In this document: positions 43,570-52,211 of the stretch, one piece after another
How the letters are laid out: each line of letters begins with the position of its first letter
Numbering within the stretch: the stretch's first letter is position 1
Assembly: GCA_949297285.1 (NCBI GenBank)
Contig: CASFRL010000051.1
Span: forward strand, 1-52,211
Length of the DNA: 52,211 nt
Source: an uncultured Bacteroidales bacterium
GTDB taxonomy: Bacteria; Bacteroidota; Bacteroidia; Bacteroidales; Coprobacteraceae
Reading direction: 5' to 3'
The notes under the pieces: generated by a model
Databases searched by the model: none
The model's input: the letters and a program-made list of their open reading frames with translations, nothing else
Told to the model about the DNA's origin: nothing
Position numbers and translations under genes: made by a program

Positions 43570-43913
43570 GCGTCGAAGATTATCACCGATTCGATTCAAT
43601 AAAGGTATTTCTTCATCTGATCTATGAGTTTAAAAAGGGGGTTCGGAATTTGGTGCTCTGCACAATGTGCAAATCGTGTGCCAACCTCATTACCGAACGG
43701 TTAAAAGAACAAAATATAGAATACCTGATACAGGAAGTTGTAGAGAACAAAGTCAATCTATATTTCGGGAAGCATGCTTGCCTGGAAACCGTACGCAAAT
43801 TCATCGATAAACCGTTAAATAAACTCACTCCGGAGGAAGATTTTATATTGGGGGCCATGTTAGGCTATGACATTGCAATGCAATGTGAACGATTTTGCAA
43901 AAGAAAAATATAA
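43566..43913 (+). CDS. DUF2023 family protein with CxxCxxC motif
   Basis: 115 residues from the ATG overlapping the flavodoxin stop; an in-frame upstream ATG at 43536 lies inside the flavodoxin gene. The sequence HRFDSIKVFLHLIYEFKKGVRNLVLCTM marks the DUF2023 family. Cys32, Cys35 and Cys38 form CTMCKSC, and further cysteines occur in HACLETV and QCERFC. The spacing could hold an iron-sulfur cluster or zinc. No function is known to me; the translational coupling with flavodoxin suggests an electron-transfer partner or maturation factor. A strong terminator follows. Confidence 0.85.
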   Translation: MSVEDYHRFDSIKVFLHLIYEFKKGVRNLVLCTMCKSCANLITERLKEQNIEYLIQEVVENKVNLYFGKHACLETVRKFIDKPLNKLTPEEDFILGAMLGYDIAMQCERFCKRKI

Positions 43914-43924
43914 TTCTTCATACT

Positions 43925-43968
43925 AAAAAAAGATAGCCCGAGGAGATCTCCTCGGGCTATCTTTTTTA
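43925..43968. terminator. Bidirectional intrinsic terminator
   Basis: A perfect 32-bp palindrome at 43931-43962 (AGATAGCCCGAGGAGA and its complement) is flanked by an A-run and a T-run. It serves DUF2023 (plus) and rpoC (minus). Confidence 0.93.
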
Positions 43969-43981
43969 TAAGAATTCAAAA

Positions 43982-46900
43982 TTAGAAATCTATTACATTT
44001 TTCCGGTTGGCAAATACTCGGTCAAATTCTTCTTTCGAACCGACAATCAATTTGTCAAATTCACGCTGACCGGTACCGGCAGGAATCAAATGTCCGCATA
44101 TTACATTCTCTTTCATTCCTTCGAGTTTATCGACTTTACCGTTAATAGCAGCTTCGTTCAAAACTTTTGTAGTTTCCTGGAATGAAGCGGCCGACATAAA
44201 GCTCGAAGTCTGAAGAGCGGCACGCGTAATACCTTGCAGTATCTGTTCTGAGGTTGCAGGCACAGCATCACGAACTTCAACCAGACGTAAATCACGACGC
44301 TTCAAAGCCGAATTTTCATCCCGCAATTTACGAGCAGTTACAATCTGTCCCGGCTTCATTGTCTGAGAATCACCGGCATTGACAACTACTTTCTTGCCCC
44401 AGATACGATCATTTTCTTCCATAAACTCATGTTTATCGATGATCTGCTGTTCCAAGAAACGAGTATCACCCGGATCTATCACCATGACTTTACGCATCAT
44501 TTGACGAACGATAACTTCAAAGTGCTTATCATTAATTTTCACACCTTGCAGACGATATACATCTTGGACTTCGTTCACGATATACTCTTGAACAGCTGTC
44601 GGTCCTTTAATCGCCAAAATATCAGACGGGGTAATCGCTCCATCCGAAAGCGGAGTTCCGGCACGGACATAATCGTTTTCTTGTACCAATATTTGTTTTG
44701 ACAGCGGAACCAGATATTTCTTAACTTCTCCGGTTTTCGAGACAACAGAAATTTCTCGGTTACCACGTTTTACCTTACCGAAGTTAATCTCTCCATCGAT
44801 TTCAGAAACGACAGCAGGATTTGACGGATTACGAGCCTCAAACAACTCGGTAACACGAGGAAGACCTCCCGTGATATCTCCGGCTTTACCTACGGCACGC
44901 GGAATCTTCACAAATACATCTCCTGACTTTATTTCTTGACCTTCATCTACCATAAGGTGAGCACCCATAGGCAATGAATAGGTACGGAGTACTTCGCCTT
45001 TCTCATCCAAGATAAGAGCCGAAGGAACACGTGCTCTGTCTTTAGACTCGATAATGATCTTTTCACGAAGACCGGTCTGCTCGTCAGATTCAACTTTATA
45101 AGTTACCCCTTCAATAACATTTTCGAATTTTACTTTACCGGTAACTTCCGAAACGATAACGGCATTGAACGGGTCCCATTCGCAGACAACATCACCTTTC
45201 TTAAGAGTATCTCCACTGTTGAAATACAATTTCGATCCATAAGGTATATTGGTAGTTGTCAATACGATCTTCGTATTCGGGTCGACAATACGCATTTCGG
45301 CCAAACGACCAACGACGATCATTACTTTCTTACCGGTTTCATCGATGCTATCTACGGTACGAAGTTCATCTATTTCAAGAATTCCATCATAACGCGAAGT
45401 AACGTTCGACACGGCAGCTATATTAGAAGCAATACCTCCCACATGGAATGTACGCAGTGTCAACTGAGTTCCCGGTTCACCGATAGATTGAGCAGCAATA
45501 ACGCCGACAGCTTCACCTTTTTGAACCAAACGATTGGTTGCCAAATTACGTCCATAACATTTTGCACAAACACCTTTTTTCGACTCACAAGTCAATACCG
45601 AACGGATTTCGACACGTTCGATCGGCGATTCGCCTATCTTCTTAGCGATGTCTTCGGTGATTTCTTCTCCGGCATGAACCAGAATTTCACCTGTCAAAGG
45701 ATGTTGTATATCATGAACCGAAACACGTCCCAAAATACGTTCTTCAAGAGAAGCGACAACTTCTTCATTATTTTTCAATTCGGTACATACAAGACCTCTC
45801 AATGTACCGCAATCTTCTTCATGAATAATGACATCGTGTGCTACGTCTACCAAACGACGGGTCAGATATCCGGCATCGGCTGTTTTCAAAGCGGTATCGG
45901 CAAGACCTTTACGAGCTCCGTGAGTAGAGATAAAGTACTCCAACACAGACAATCCCTCTTTGAAGTTTGCCAAAATAGGGTTCTCGATAATTTGACCGCC
46001 TTCAGCTCCTGATTTCTGAGGTTTTGCCATCAAACCACGCATACCCGAAAGCTGACGAATCTGTTCTTTAGAACCACGGGCTCCAGAATCCAACATCATA
46101 AATACAGAGTTAAATCCTTGGTTGTCATTCGTCAATTGCTTCATCAAGATATCCGACAATTTAGAATTGACATGAGTCCATGTATCGATAATCTGGTTAT
46201 ATCGTTCATTATAGGTAATGAATCCCATGTTGTAATTCGCCATGATCTGTTCTACGTTGGCATAACCTTCGTTAACCAACGCCTCTTTTTCAGGTGGAAT
46301 GATCACATCGGCAAGGTTAAAGGACAAACCGCCTTTGAATGCCATCTGATACCCCAGATTCTTAATATCATCGAGGAATTGAGCGGCACGAACGACACCA
46401 CAAACCTTGATTACTTTACCGATAATGCCACGTAACGATTTTTTCGTAAGAATTTCGTTAATGTATCCGACTTCTACCGGGACTTTTTCATTCACTAAAA
46501 CCCGTCCGACAGATGTGTCACGAAGTACATCTACGATATTTCCGTTTTCATCGAGATCTTTCACTACGACTTTTACCGGAGCATGAAGAGAAACTTTTCC
46601 TTCATTATAGGCAATTTCAGCCTCTTCCGGTCCGTAGAATACCAATCCTTCACCCAAAGATCCGGGACGCAGTTTTGTAATGTAATACAATCCAAGCACC
46701 ATATCCTGAGAAGGCACCGTGATAGGAGCTCCGTTAGCCGGGTTAAGAATATTGTGCGCTCCCAACATCAGCATTTGAGCTTCCAGAATGGCTTCATTTC
46801 CCAAAGGCAAGTGTACGGCCATCTGGTCACCATCGAAGTCGGCATTAAATGCCGTACATGCCAACGGATGCAACTGGATAGCCTTACCTTCGATCATTTT

Positions 46901-48247
46901 CGGTTGGAAAGCCTGAATACCTAAACGGTGCAACGTCGGCGCACGGTTGAGCAATACCGGATGCCCTTTCATTACATGTTCCAGGATATCCCATACAACG
47001 GGTTCTTTGCGATCGACGATTTTTTTGGCAGACTTAACCGTCTTAACAATACCGCGTTCGATCAATTTACGAATAACAAACGGCTTATATAGTTCTGCGG
47101 CCATATCTTTCGGAAGACCGCATTCGTGCATTTTCAGTTCAGGACCTACAACGATTACCGAACGAGCCGAATAATCGACACGTTTTCCCAACAAGTTTTG
47201 ACGGAAACGACCTTGTTTTCCTTTCAAACTGTCAGAAAGCGATTTTAACGGACGATTGGCATCGGTTTTTACGGCACTCGATTTACGCGAGTTATCCAAC
47301 AGAGAGTCCACAGCTTCCTGAAGCATACGTTTTTCGTTTCGTAAAATCACTTCAGGAGCTTTAATTTCCATCAATCGTTTCAAACGGTTGTTACGGATAA
47401 TCACCCGACGATAAAGATCGTTCAAATCGGAAGTTGCAAAACGTCCACCATCCAAAGGAACAAGAGGACGCAACTCGGGAGGAATAACCGGAACGACTTT
47501 CAAAATCATCCACTCGGGACGATTCCGTTGCTTTGACGCCCGGAACGATTCTACGACCTGAAGACGTTTCAAAGCTTCGTTTTTGCGTTGCTGAGAACCA
47601 TCGGTGCTGGCACGATGACGCAATTCATACGAAAGTTCATCCAAGTCTAAACGAGCCAAAAGGTCATAGATTGCTTCTGCACCCATCTTGGCAATAAACT
47701 TGTTCGGATCGGTATCATCCAACATCTGATTTTCTTTAGGCAAAGAATCCAGGATATCCAGATATTCTTCTTCGGAAAGTAAATCATACACTGCCAGATC
47801 GTCTTTTACTCCGGGTTGTATTACCACATACCGTTCGTAATATATAATTGCATCCAGTTTTTTAGTCGGCAATCCGAGCAAATACCCGATTTTATTAGGT
47901 AAAGAACGGAAATACCAAATATGAGCAACAGGAACGACCAATTGAATGTGTCCCATACGCTCACGACGAACTTTCTTTTCGGTAACTTCAACACCGCAAC
48001 GGTCACAGACAATACCTTTATAACGTATGCGTTTATACTTACCGCAATGACATTCATAATCTTTTACCGGACCGAATATCCGTTCACAAAACAATCCGTC
48101 CCGTTCAGGTTTATATGTACGGTAGTTGATGGTTTCCGGTTTCAGGACTTCGCCACTCGATCCTTCAAGAATTTCTTCCGGAGAAGCCAATCCTATGGAA
48201 ATCTTCGAAAAGTTACTCTTTATCTTGTTCTCTTTTCTAAAAGCCAT
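43982..48247 (-). CDS. rpoC: DNA-directed RNA polymerase subunit beta'
   Basis: 1421 residues; the catalytic large subunit of RNA polymerase. Seen are the N-terminal zinc ribbon ([19 protein letters not shown]), the active-site magnesium loop [15 protein letters not shown], the second zinc site ([11 protein letters not shown]), and the trigger-loop region [16 protein letters not shown]. The C-terminal region carries the Bacteroidetes-type domain order. It is transcribed after rpoB with an 81-bp spacer containing a hairpin. No frame disruption is seen. Confidence 0.99.
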   Translation of the reverse strand: MAFRKENKIKSNFSKISIGLASPEEILEGSSGEVLKPETINYRTYKPERDGLFCERIFGPVKDYECHCGKYKRIRYKGIVCDRCGVEVTEKKVRRERMGHIQLVVPVAHIWYFRSLPNKIGYLLGLPTKKLDAIIYYERYVVIQPGVKDDLAVYDLLSEEEYLDILDSLPKENQMLDDTDPNKFIAKMGAEAIYDLLARLDLDELSYELRHRASTDGSQQRKNEALKRLQVVESFRASKQRNRPEWMILKVVPVIPPELRPLVPLDGGRFATSDLNDLYRRVIIRNNRLKRLMEIKAPEVILRNEKRMLQEAVDSLLDNSRKSSAVKTDANRPLKSLSDSLKGKQGRFRQNLLGKRVDYSARSVIVVGPELKMHECGLPKDMAAELYKPFVIRKLIERGIVKTVKSAKKIVDRKEPVVWDILEHVMKGHPVLLNRAPTLHRLGIQAFQPKMIEGKAIQLHPLACTAFNADFDGDQMAVHLPLGNEAILEAQMLMLGAHNILNPANGAPITVPSQDMVLGLYYITKLRPGSLGEGLVFYGPEEAEIAYNEGKVSLHAPVKVVVKDLDENGNIVDVLRDTSVGRVLVNEKVPVEVGYINEILTKKSLRGIIGKVIKVCGVVRAAQFLDDIKNLGYQMAFKGGLSFNLADVIIPPEKEALVNEGYANVEQIMANYNMGFITYNERYNQIIDTWTHVNSKLSDILMKQLTNDNQGFNSVFMMLDSGARGSKEQIRQLSGMRGLMAKPQKSGAEGGQIIENPILANFKEGLSVLEYFISTHGARKGLADTALKTADAGYLTRRLVDVAHDVIIHEEDCGTLRGLVCTELKNNEEVVASLEERILGRVSVHDIQHPLTGEILVHAGEEITEDIAKKIGESPIERVEIRSVLTCESKKGVCAKCYGRNLATNRLVQKGEAVGVIAAQSIGEPGTQLTLRTFHVGGIASNIAAVSNVTSRYDGILEIDELRTVDSIDETGKKVMIVVGRLAEMRIVDPNTKIVLTTTNIPYGSKLYFNSGDTLKKGDVVCEWDPFNAVIVSEVTGKVKFENVIEGVTYKVESDEQTGLREKIIIESKDRARVPSALILDEKGEVLRTYSLPMGAHLMVDEGQEIKSGDVFVKIPRAVGKAGDITGGLPRVTELFEARNPSNPAVVSEIDGEINFGKVKRGNREISVVSKTGEVKKYLVPLSKQILVQENDYVRAGTPLSDGAITPSDILAIKGPTAVQEYIVNEVQDVYRLQGVKINDKHFEVIVRQMMRKVMVIDPGDTRFLEQQIIDKHEFMEENDRIWGKKVVVNAGDSQTMKPGQIVTARKLRDENSALKRRDLRLVEVRDAVPATSEQILQGITRAALQTSSFMSAASFQETTKVLNEAAINGKVDKLEGMKENVICGHLIPAGTGQREFDKLIVGSKEEFDRVFANRKNVIDF

Positions 48248-48280
48248 ATATTTAGTTTATAAAGCGTTATCAGAATTCGA

Positions 48281-48315
48281 AGCGTCTCCGTCCCCTTACA
48301 AGGACGGAGCATCGC
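48281..48315 (-). promoter_or_regulatory. GC-rich hairpin between rpoB and rpoC
   Basis: CTCCGTCC (48286-48293) pairs with GGACGGAG (48302-48309), and the flanking AGCG/CGCT can extend the stem. No T-run follows on the minus strand, so it is not a terminator; an mRNA-processing or stability element is more likely. Confidence 0.45.
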
Positions 48316-48328
48316 TATCTCTATTTTA

Positions 48329-51300
48329 TTATTCTAAAGTGATACTAAGACCAAGACCTCTCAATTCATGCAACAATACATTGAGAGACTCAGGAATACC
48401 CGGAGTCGGCATCGGTTCGCCCTTGACAATGGCTTCATAAGCCTTCGAACGACCGACAACATCATCAGACTTAATCGTCAAGATTTCTTGAAGTATATGG
48501 GCTGCACCAAATGCTTCCAACGCCCAAACCTCCATTTCTCCGAAACGCTGACCTCCAAACTGAGCCTTACCACCCAATGGTTGCTGAGTAATAAGAGAGT
48601 ACGGACCTATCGAACGAGCATGCATCTTGTCTTCAACCATGTGACCGAGTTTCAGCATGTATATTACACCTACGGTTGCCGGTTGGTCAAAGCGTTCGCC
48701 CGTGTGACCGTCATACAAATAAGATTTCCCATAACGAGGCAATCCGGCCTTATCGGTCCATTCATTCAAATCATCGAGACTTGCACCGTCAAAAATCGGC
48801 GTTGCAAACTTTTCGCCCAGTTTCACGCCTGCCCAACCCAAAACAGTTTCAAAAATCTGTCCAAGGTTCATACGAGAAGGCACACCCAACGGGTTCAATA
48901 CAATATCTACCGGAGTACCATCTTCCAAGAAAGGCATATCTTCTTGACGAACGACACGTGATACAATACCCTTGTTTCCGTGACGGCCGGCCATCTTATC
49001 CCCTACGCTGATCTTACGTTTCTTGGCAATGTAAACTTTTGCCAATTGAACAATTCCCGAGGGAAGTTCATCTCCGATAGAGATGTCAAATTTACGACGA
49101 CGCAACTCGGCATCGATTTCCTTATATTTCTTCAAGTAGTTCATGATCGTAGCCCGAATCAAGTCATTCTTGGCAGGATCGGCCGTCCATTTACTAACTT
49201 GTATTGAGGTATAGTCTATCTCAGCCAACGCTTTTTGAGAGAATTTAGCACCTTTAGCAATAACTTCGGTTCCCAAATAGTCTTTTACCCCTTGTGAAGT
49301 TTTTCCATTGGTCAGTACCAAAAGTTTTTCGATCAGCAGATCTTTAAGAGCTGCCTGTTTTGCTTCGTACTCTTCATCCAGTTTTGGCAAAATAGCCTTA
49401 TCGCTTAATTTCGATTTACGTTTCTTAATTGCACGAGAGAAAAGATTAGTTCCGATAACTACCCCTTTCAAAGACGGTGTAGCTTTTAATGAAGCATCTT
49501 TTACATCTCCGGCTTTGTCTCCGAATATAGCCCGCAATAATTTTTCTTCAGGAGAAGGATCAGACTCTCCTTTCGGAGTAATCTTTCCGATCATAATATC
49601 TCCAGGACCGACATGTGCACCGATACGGATGATACCGCGTTCGTCCAAATCCTTGGTAGCATCTTCACTCACATTCGGGATATCCGAAGTAAGCTCTTCC
49701 ATACCACGTTTGGTTTCACGCACTTCAAGAGAATATTCATCTACGTGTACCGATGTCAGAATATCTTCACGAACTACACGTTCGTTCAGCACGATAGCAT
49801 CCTCATAGTTATAACCTTTCCAAGGCATAAACGCCACTTTCAGGTTTTTACCCAATGCCAATTCTCCATTTTCGGTAGAATAACCTTCGGTAAGAATCTG
49901 GCCGGCAACTACGCGGTCGCCTTTGCGGCAGATCGGACGCAAATCGACAGTCGTACTCTGGTTTGTCTTGCGGAATTTCGGTATCGTATATTCTTTAACG
50001 GCATCTTCGAAACTAACAAACTCTTCATCTTCGGTACGGTCATAACGGATACGAATCGTCGTAGCATCGACAAATTCGATAACACCCGATCCTTCGGCCG
50101 TAATTTGCGTACGCGAATCACGAATCAATTGCCCTTCAAGACCCGTACCTACAATAGGCGCTTCGGTACGAAGCAACGGTACAGCCTGACGCATCATGTT
50201 AGATCCCATCAACGCACGGTTGGCGTCATCATGTTCAAGAAATGGAATCAATGATGCAGCGATAGATGCAATCTGCTGAGGAGATACGTCCATCAACTGT
50301 ACCTGATCAGGAGTGACAACAGGATAATCAGCATCACGACGAGCCTTCACCTTTTCGCGGATAAATGTTCCATCATCATTAAGAGGAGCATTACCCTGGG
50401 CAATGATTACATCTTCTTCCTCTTCGGCTGACAAGTATTCAATACCTTCCGGCGACAAGTCAACGACACTGTCCTTAACTTTACGATAAGGAGTCACGAT
50501 AAATCCAAGGTCATTTATCTTCGCATACACACACAAAGATGAAATCAAACCGATGTTCGGACCTTCAGGAGTCTCGATAGGACACAAACGTCCGTAGTGA
50601 GTATAGTGTACGTCACGTACCTCAAAACCAGCACGGTCACGTGAAAGACCACCAGGACCAAGGGCAGAAAGACGACGTTTATGAGTAATCTCAGCCAATG
50701 GGTTAGTCTGATCCATGAACTGTGACAAAGCGTTAGTTCCGAAGAATGAGTTGATAACAGACGAAATAGTCTTGGCATTGATCAAATCAATCGGAGTAAA
50801 CACCTCATTATCACGTACGTTCATACGTTCGCGGATAGTACGGCTCATACGTGCCAACGCAATGGAGAACTGGTTTGAAAGCTGTTCGCCCACAGTACGT
50901 ACACGACGGTTACTCAAGTGGTCGATATCATCAACGTCAGCCTTAGAGTTAATAAGCTCGATAAGGTATTTGATGATTTCGATAATATCTTGTTTAGTCA
51001 GCACTCTGACATCCATAGAAGTGTCAAGTGATAACTTCTTGTTTATTCTGTAGCGACCTACATCACCCAAATCATAACGTTTTTCAGAGAAGAACAGGTT
51101 GTTTATAACCTCTCTTGCACTTGCATCATCAGCTGGATCAGCATTTCTCAACTGTCTGTATATGTACAATACAGCTTCCTTCTCAGAGTTAGACGGGTCT
51201 TTCTGTAGTGTATTATATATAATTGAGTAGTCAGAAGCGTTAGCATTGTCATTGTGAACAAGAATGTTCTGCACTCCAGATTCCAGAATTACTTCAATAT

Positions 51301-52141
51301 GGTCTGGCTCAATAACTGTTTCACGGTCTATAACTACCTCATTACGTTCGATAGATACTACTTCACCAGTATCTTCATCAACGAAATCTTCAGTCCATGT
51401 TTTGAGAACACGTGCAGCAAGCTTTCTTCCTACAATTTTCTTAAGGTTCTGTTTGTTAACTTTAATTTCTTCTGCGAGATTGAAGATTTCAAGAATGTCT
51501 TTATCATTTTCAAAACCAACAGCACGAAGCAAAGTTGTAACAGGCAACTTTTTCTTACGGTCAATGTAAGCATACATGACATTGTTTATATCTGTAGCGA
51601 ACTCAATCCATGACCCCTTGAATGGGATGATACGTGCGGAATATAGTTTTGTACCATTAGCATGAACGCTCTGTCCGAAAAATACACCTGGAGAACGGTG
51701 AAGCTGAGAAACAACCACACGTTCAGCACCATTTATTACGAATGTACCTTTAGGTGTCATATATGGAATCGGACCCAAGAATACATCCTGAATCACTGTG
51801 TCAAAATCTTCGTGATCGGGGTCTGTACAATAAAGCTTCATCTTAGCTTTCAAAGGGACACTATATGTAAGACCTCTTTCCAAACATTCGTCTATTGAAT
51901 ATTGTGGCGGATCAACATAGTAGTCAAGGAACTCGAGCACGAAATTGTTGCGGGTGTCTGCAATAGGGAAATTCTCAGAGAATACTTTGTAGAGTCCATC
52001 CTTCTTACGCAATTCAGGCGGTGTGTCCAGTTGCATGAAGTCATGAAACGACTTCAATTGCACTTCCAGGAAATCCGGATACTGCATCGGATTCTTAATA
52101 GAAGCAAAATTAATTCTTTGATTTTGAGTGTTTAAAGACAT
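48329..52141 (-). CDS. rpoB: DNA-directed RNA polymerase subunit beta
   Basis: 1270 residues from the ATG at 52141. The rifampicin pocket is wild type in appearance ([20 protein letters not shown], with Asp, His and Ser at the common resistance positions). The active-site and C-terminal blocks ([33 protein letters not shown]) are intact. The amino-acid sequence is continuous, but the nucleotide composition changes within the gene: from about 50.95 kb to the start codon at 52141, CpG drops to roughly one third of the level seen at 49.9-50.2 kb. The gene upstream, normally rplL, lies outside the window; bases 52142-52211 show no recognisable promoter. Confidence 0.99.
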   Translation of the reverse strand: MSLNTQNQRINFASIKNPMQYPDFLEVQLKSFHDFMQLDTPPELRKKDGLYKVFSENFPIADTRNNFVLEFLDYYVDPPQYSIDECLERGLTYSVPLKAKMKLYCTDPDHEDFDTVIQDVFLGPIPYMTPKGTFVINGAERVVVSQLHRSPGVFFGQSVHANGTKLYSARIIPFKGSWIEFATDINNVMYAYIDRKKKLPVTTLLRAVGFENDKDILEIFNLAEEIKVNKQNLKKIVGRKLAARVLKTWTEDFVDEDTGEVVSIERNEVVIDRETVIEPDHIEVILESGVQNILVHNDNANASDYSIIYNTLQKDPSNSEKEAVLYIYRQLRNADPADDASAREVINNLFFSEKRYDLGDVGRYRINKKLSLDTSMDVRVLTKQDIIEIIKYLIELINSKADVDDIDHLSNRRVRTVGEQLSNQFSIALARMSRTIRERMNVRDNEVFTPIDLINAKTISSVINSFFGTNALSQFMDQTNPLAEITHKRRLSALGPGGLSRDRAGFEVRDVHYTHYGRLCPIETPEGPNIGLISSLCVYAKINDLGFIVTPYRKVKDSVVDLSPEGIEYLSAEEEEDVIIAQGNAPLNDDGTFIREKVKARRDADYPVVTPDQVQLMDVSPQQIASIAASLIPFLEHDDANRALMGSNMMRQAVPLLRTEAPIVGTGLEGQLIRDSRTQITAEGSGVIEFVDATTIRIRYDRTEDEEFVSFEDAVKEYTIPKFRKTNQSTTVDLRPICRKGDRVVAGQILTEGYSTENGELALGKNLKVAFMPWKGYNYEDAIVLNERVVREDILTSVHVDEYSLEVRETKRGMEELTSDIPNVSEDATKDLDERGIIRIGAHVGPGDIMIGKITPKGESDPSPEEKLLRAIFGDKAGDVKDASLKATPSLKGVVIGTNLFSRAIKKRKSKLSDKAILPKLDEEYEAKQAALKDLLIEKLLVLTNGKTSQGVKDYLGTEVIAKGAKFSQKALAEIDYTSIQVSKWTADPAKNDLIRATIMNYLKKYKEIDAELRRRKFDISIGDELPSGIVQLAKVYIAKKRKISVGDKMAGRHGNKGIVSRVVRQEDMPFLEDGTPVDIVLNPLGVPSRMNLGQIFETVLGWAGVKLGEKFATPIFDGASLDDLNEWTDKAGLPRYGKSYLYDGHTGERFDQPATVGVIYMLKLGHMVEDKMHARSIGPYSLITQQPLGGKAQFGGQRFGEMEVWALEAFGAAHILQEILTIKSDDVVGRSKAYEAIVKGEPMPTPGIPESLNVLLHELRGLGLSITLE

Positions 52142-52211
52142 CTGTAATTCAATTATGAATTAAAAATAATTATATTTTTCTGTTGTTAAGACAACTATAC
52201 GCTGTGAGACG

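Noticed and set aside
45443..46012. Long plus-strand open frame antisense to rpoC
   Set aside because: It lies wholly inside rpoC, whose protein is unmistakable. The antisense translation is low-complexity and matches no family.
48368..48961. Open frame antisense to rpoB of 197 codons
   Set aside because: Shadow of the conserved rpoB C-terminal coding region; no ribosome site or protein motif.
50540..50780. Rifampicin-resistance substitutions in rpoB
   Set aside because: The Asp, His and Ser at the common resistance positions are wild type.

Overview
The window is chromosomal DNA from a member of the Bacteroidales. The evidence is a SusC/SusD pair, a one-piece hybrid two-component regulator, DUF4954 and DUF2023 proteins, BACON-domain lipoproteins, T9SS-type C-terminal tails, and promoters that repeatedly match the Bacteroidetes -33/-7 signature (TTTG ... 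TAnnTTTG). The genus cannot be fixed from sequence reading alone. No tRNA, rRNA, CRISPR array, transposase or integrase was recognised.

Layout. (1) 1-3.7 kb: 3' part of a secreted metzincin-type zinc protease, then a BACON lipoprotein, closed by a bidirectional terminator. (2) 3.7-4.9 kb, minus strand: a small lipoprotein and a PepSY-type membrane protein. (3) 5.1-7.4 kb, plus: an XRE-cupin regulator coupled to an acyl-CoA synthetase. (4) 7.5-28.5 kb, minus: a complete polysaccharide utilization locus (PUL). (5) 28.6-34.9 kb, plus: YaaA, a sugar O-acetyltransferase, then HflX, DUF4954, a hotdog thioesterase and DprA. (6) 34.9-36.4 kb, minus: zinc/manganese ABC binding protein and ATPase without a permease. 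(7) 36.6-43.9 kb, plus: M20 amidohydrolase, Lrp regulator, inositol-monophosphatase-like enzyme, TrpS, a CDF exporter with an Nramp importer, and flavodoxin coupled to DUF2023. (8) 44.0-52.1 kb, minus: rpoC and rpoB.

The PUL is the accessory highlight. In transcription order it encodes a regulator (HTCS), two paralogous secreted jelly-roll proteins, a GH88 unsaturated glucuronyl hydrolase, SusC, SusD, a DUF5017 lipoprotein, a PL8 lyase with a T9SS-like tail, an SGNH acetylesterase and a Tat-exported FAD oxidoreductase. After a strong terminator comes a second, separately transcribed PL8 lyase. Both lyases keep the PL8 N/H/Y/R catalytic spacing and GH88 keeps its two Asp residues. The working model is surface lysis of a glucuronate-containing, probably O-acetylated and little-sulfated polymer (hyaluronan, chondroitin-type or xanthan-like), SusCD import, deacetylation, then removal of the unsaturated uronate by GH88. 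No sulfatase is present. The regulator has lost its receiver phospho-acceptor Asp (Glu instead) and the G1-box Asp of its ATPase domain, so it is unlikely to signal by ordinary phosphotransfer.

A second notable point is a fall in CpG frequency in the 5' third of rpoB near the right edge. It suggests recombination or a chimeric contig end.
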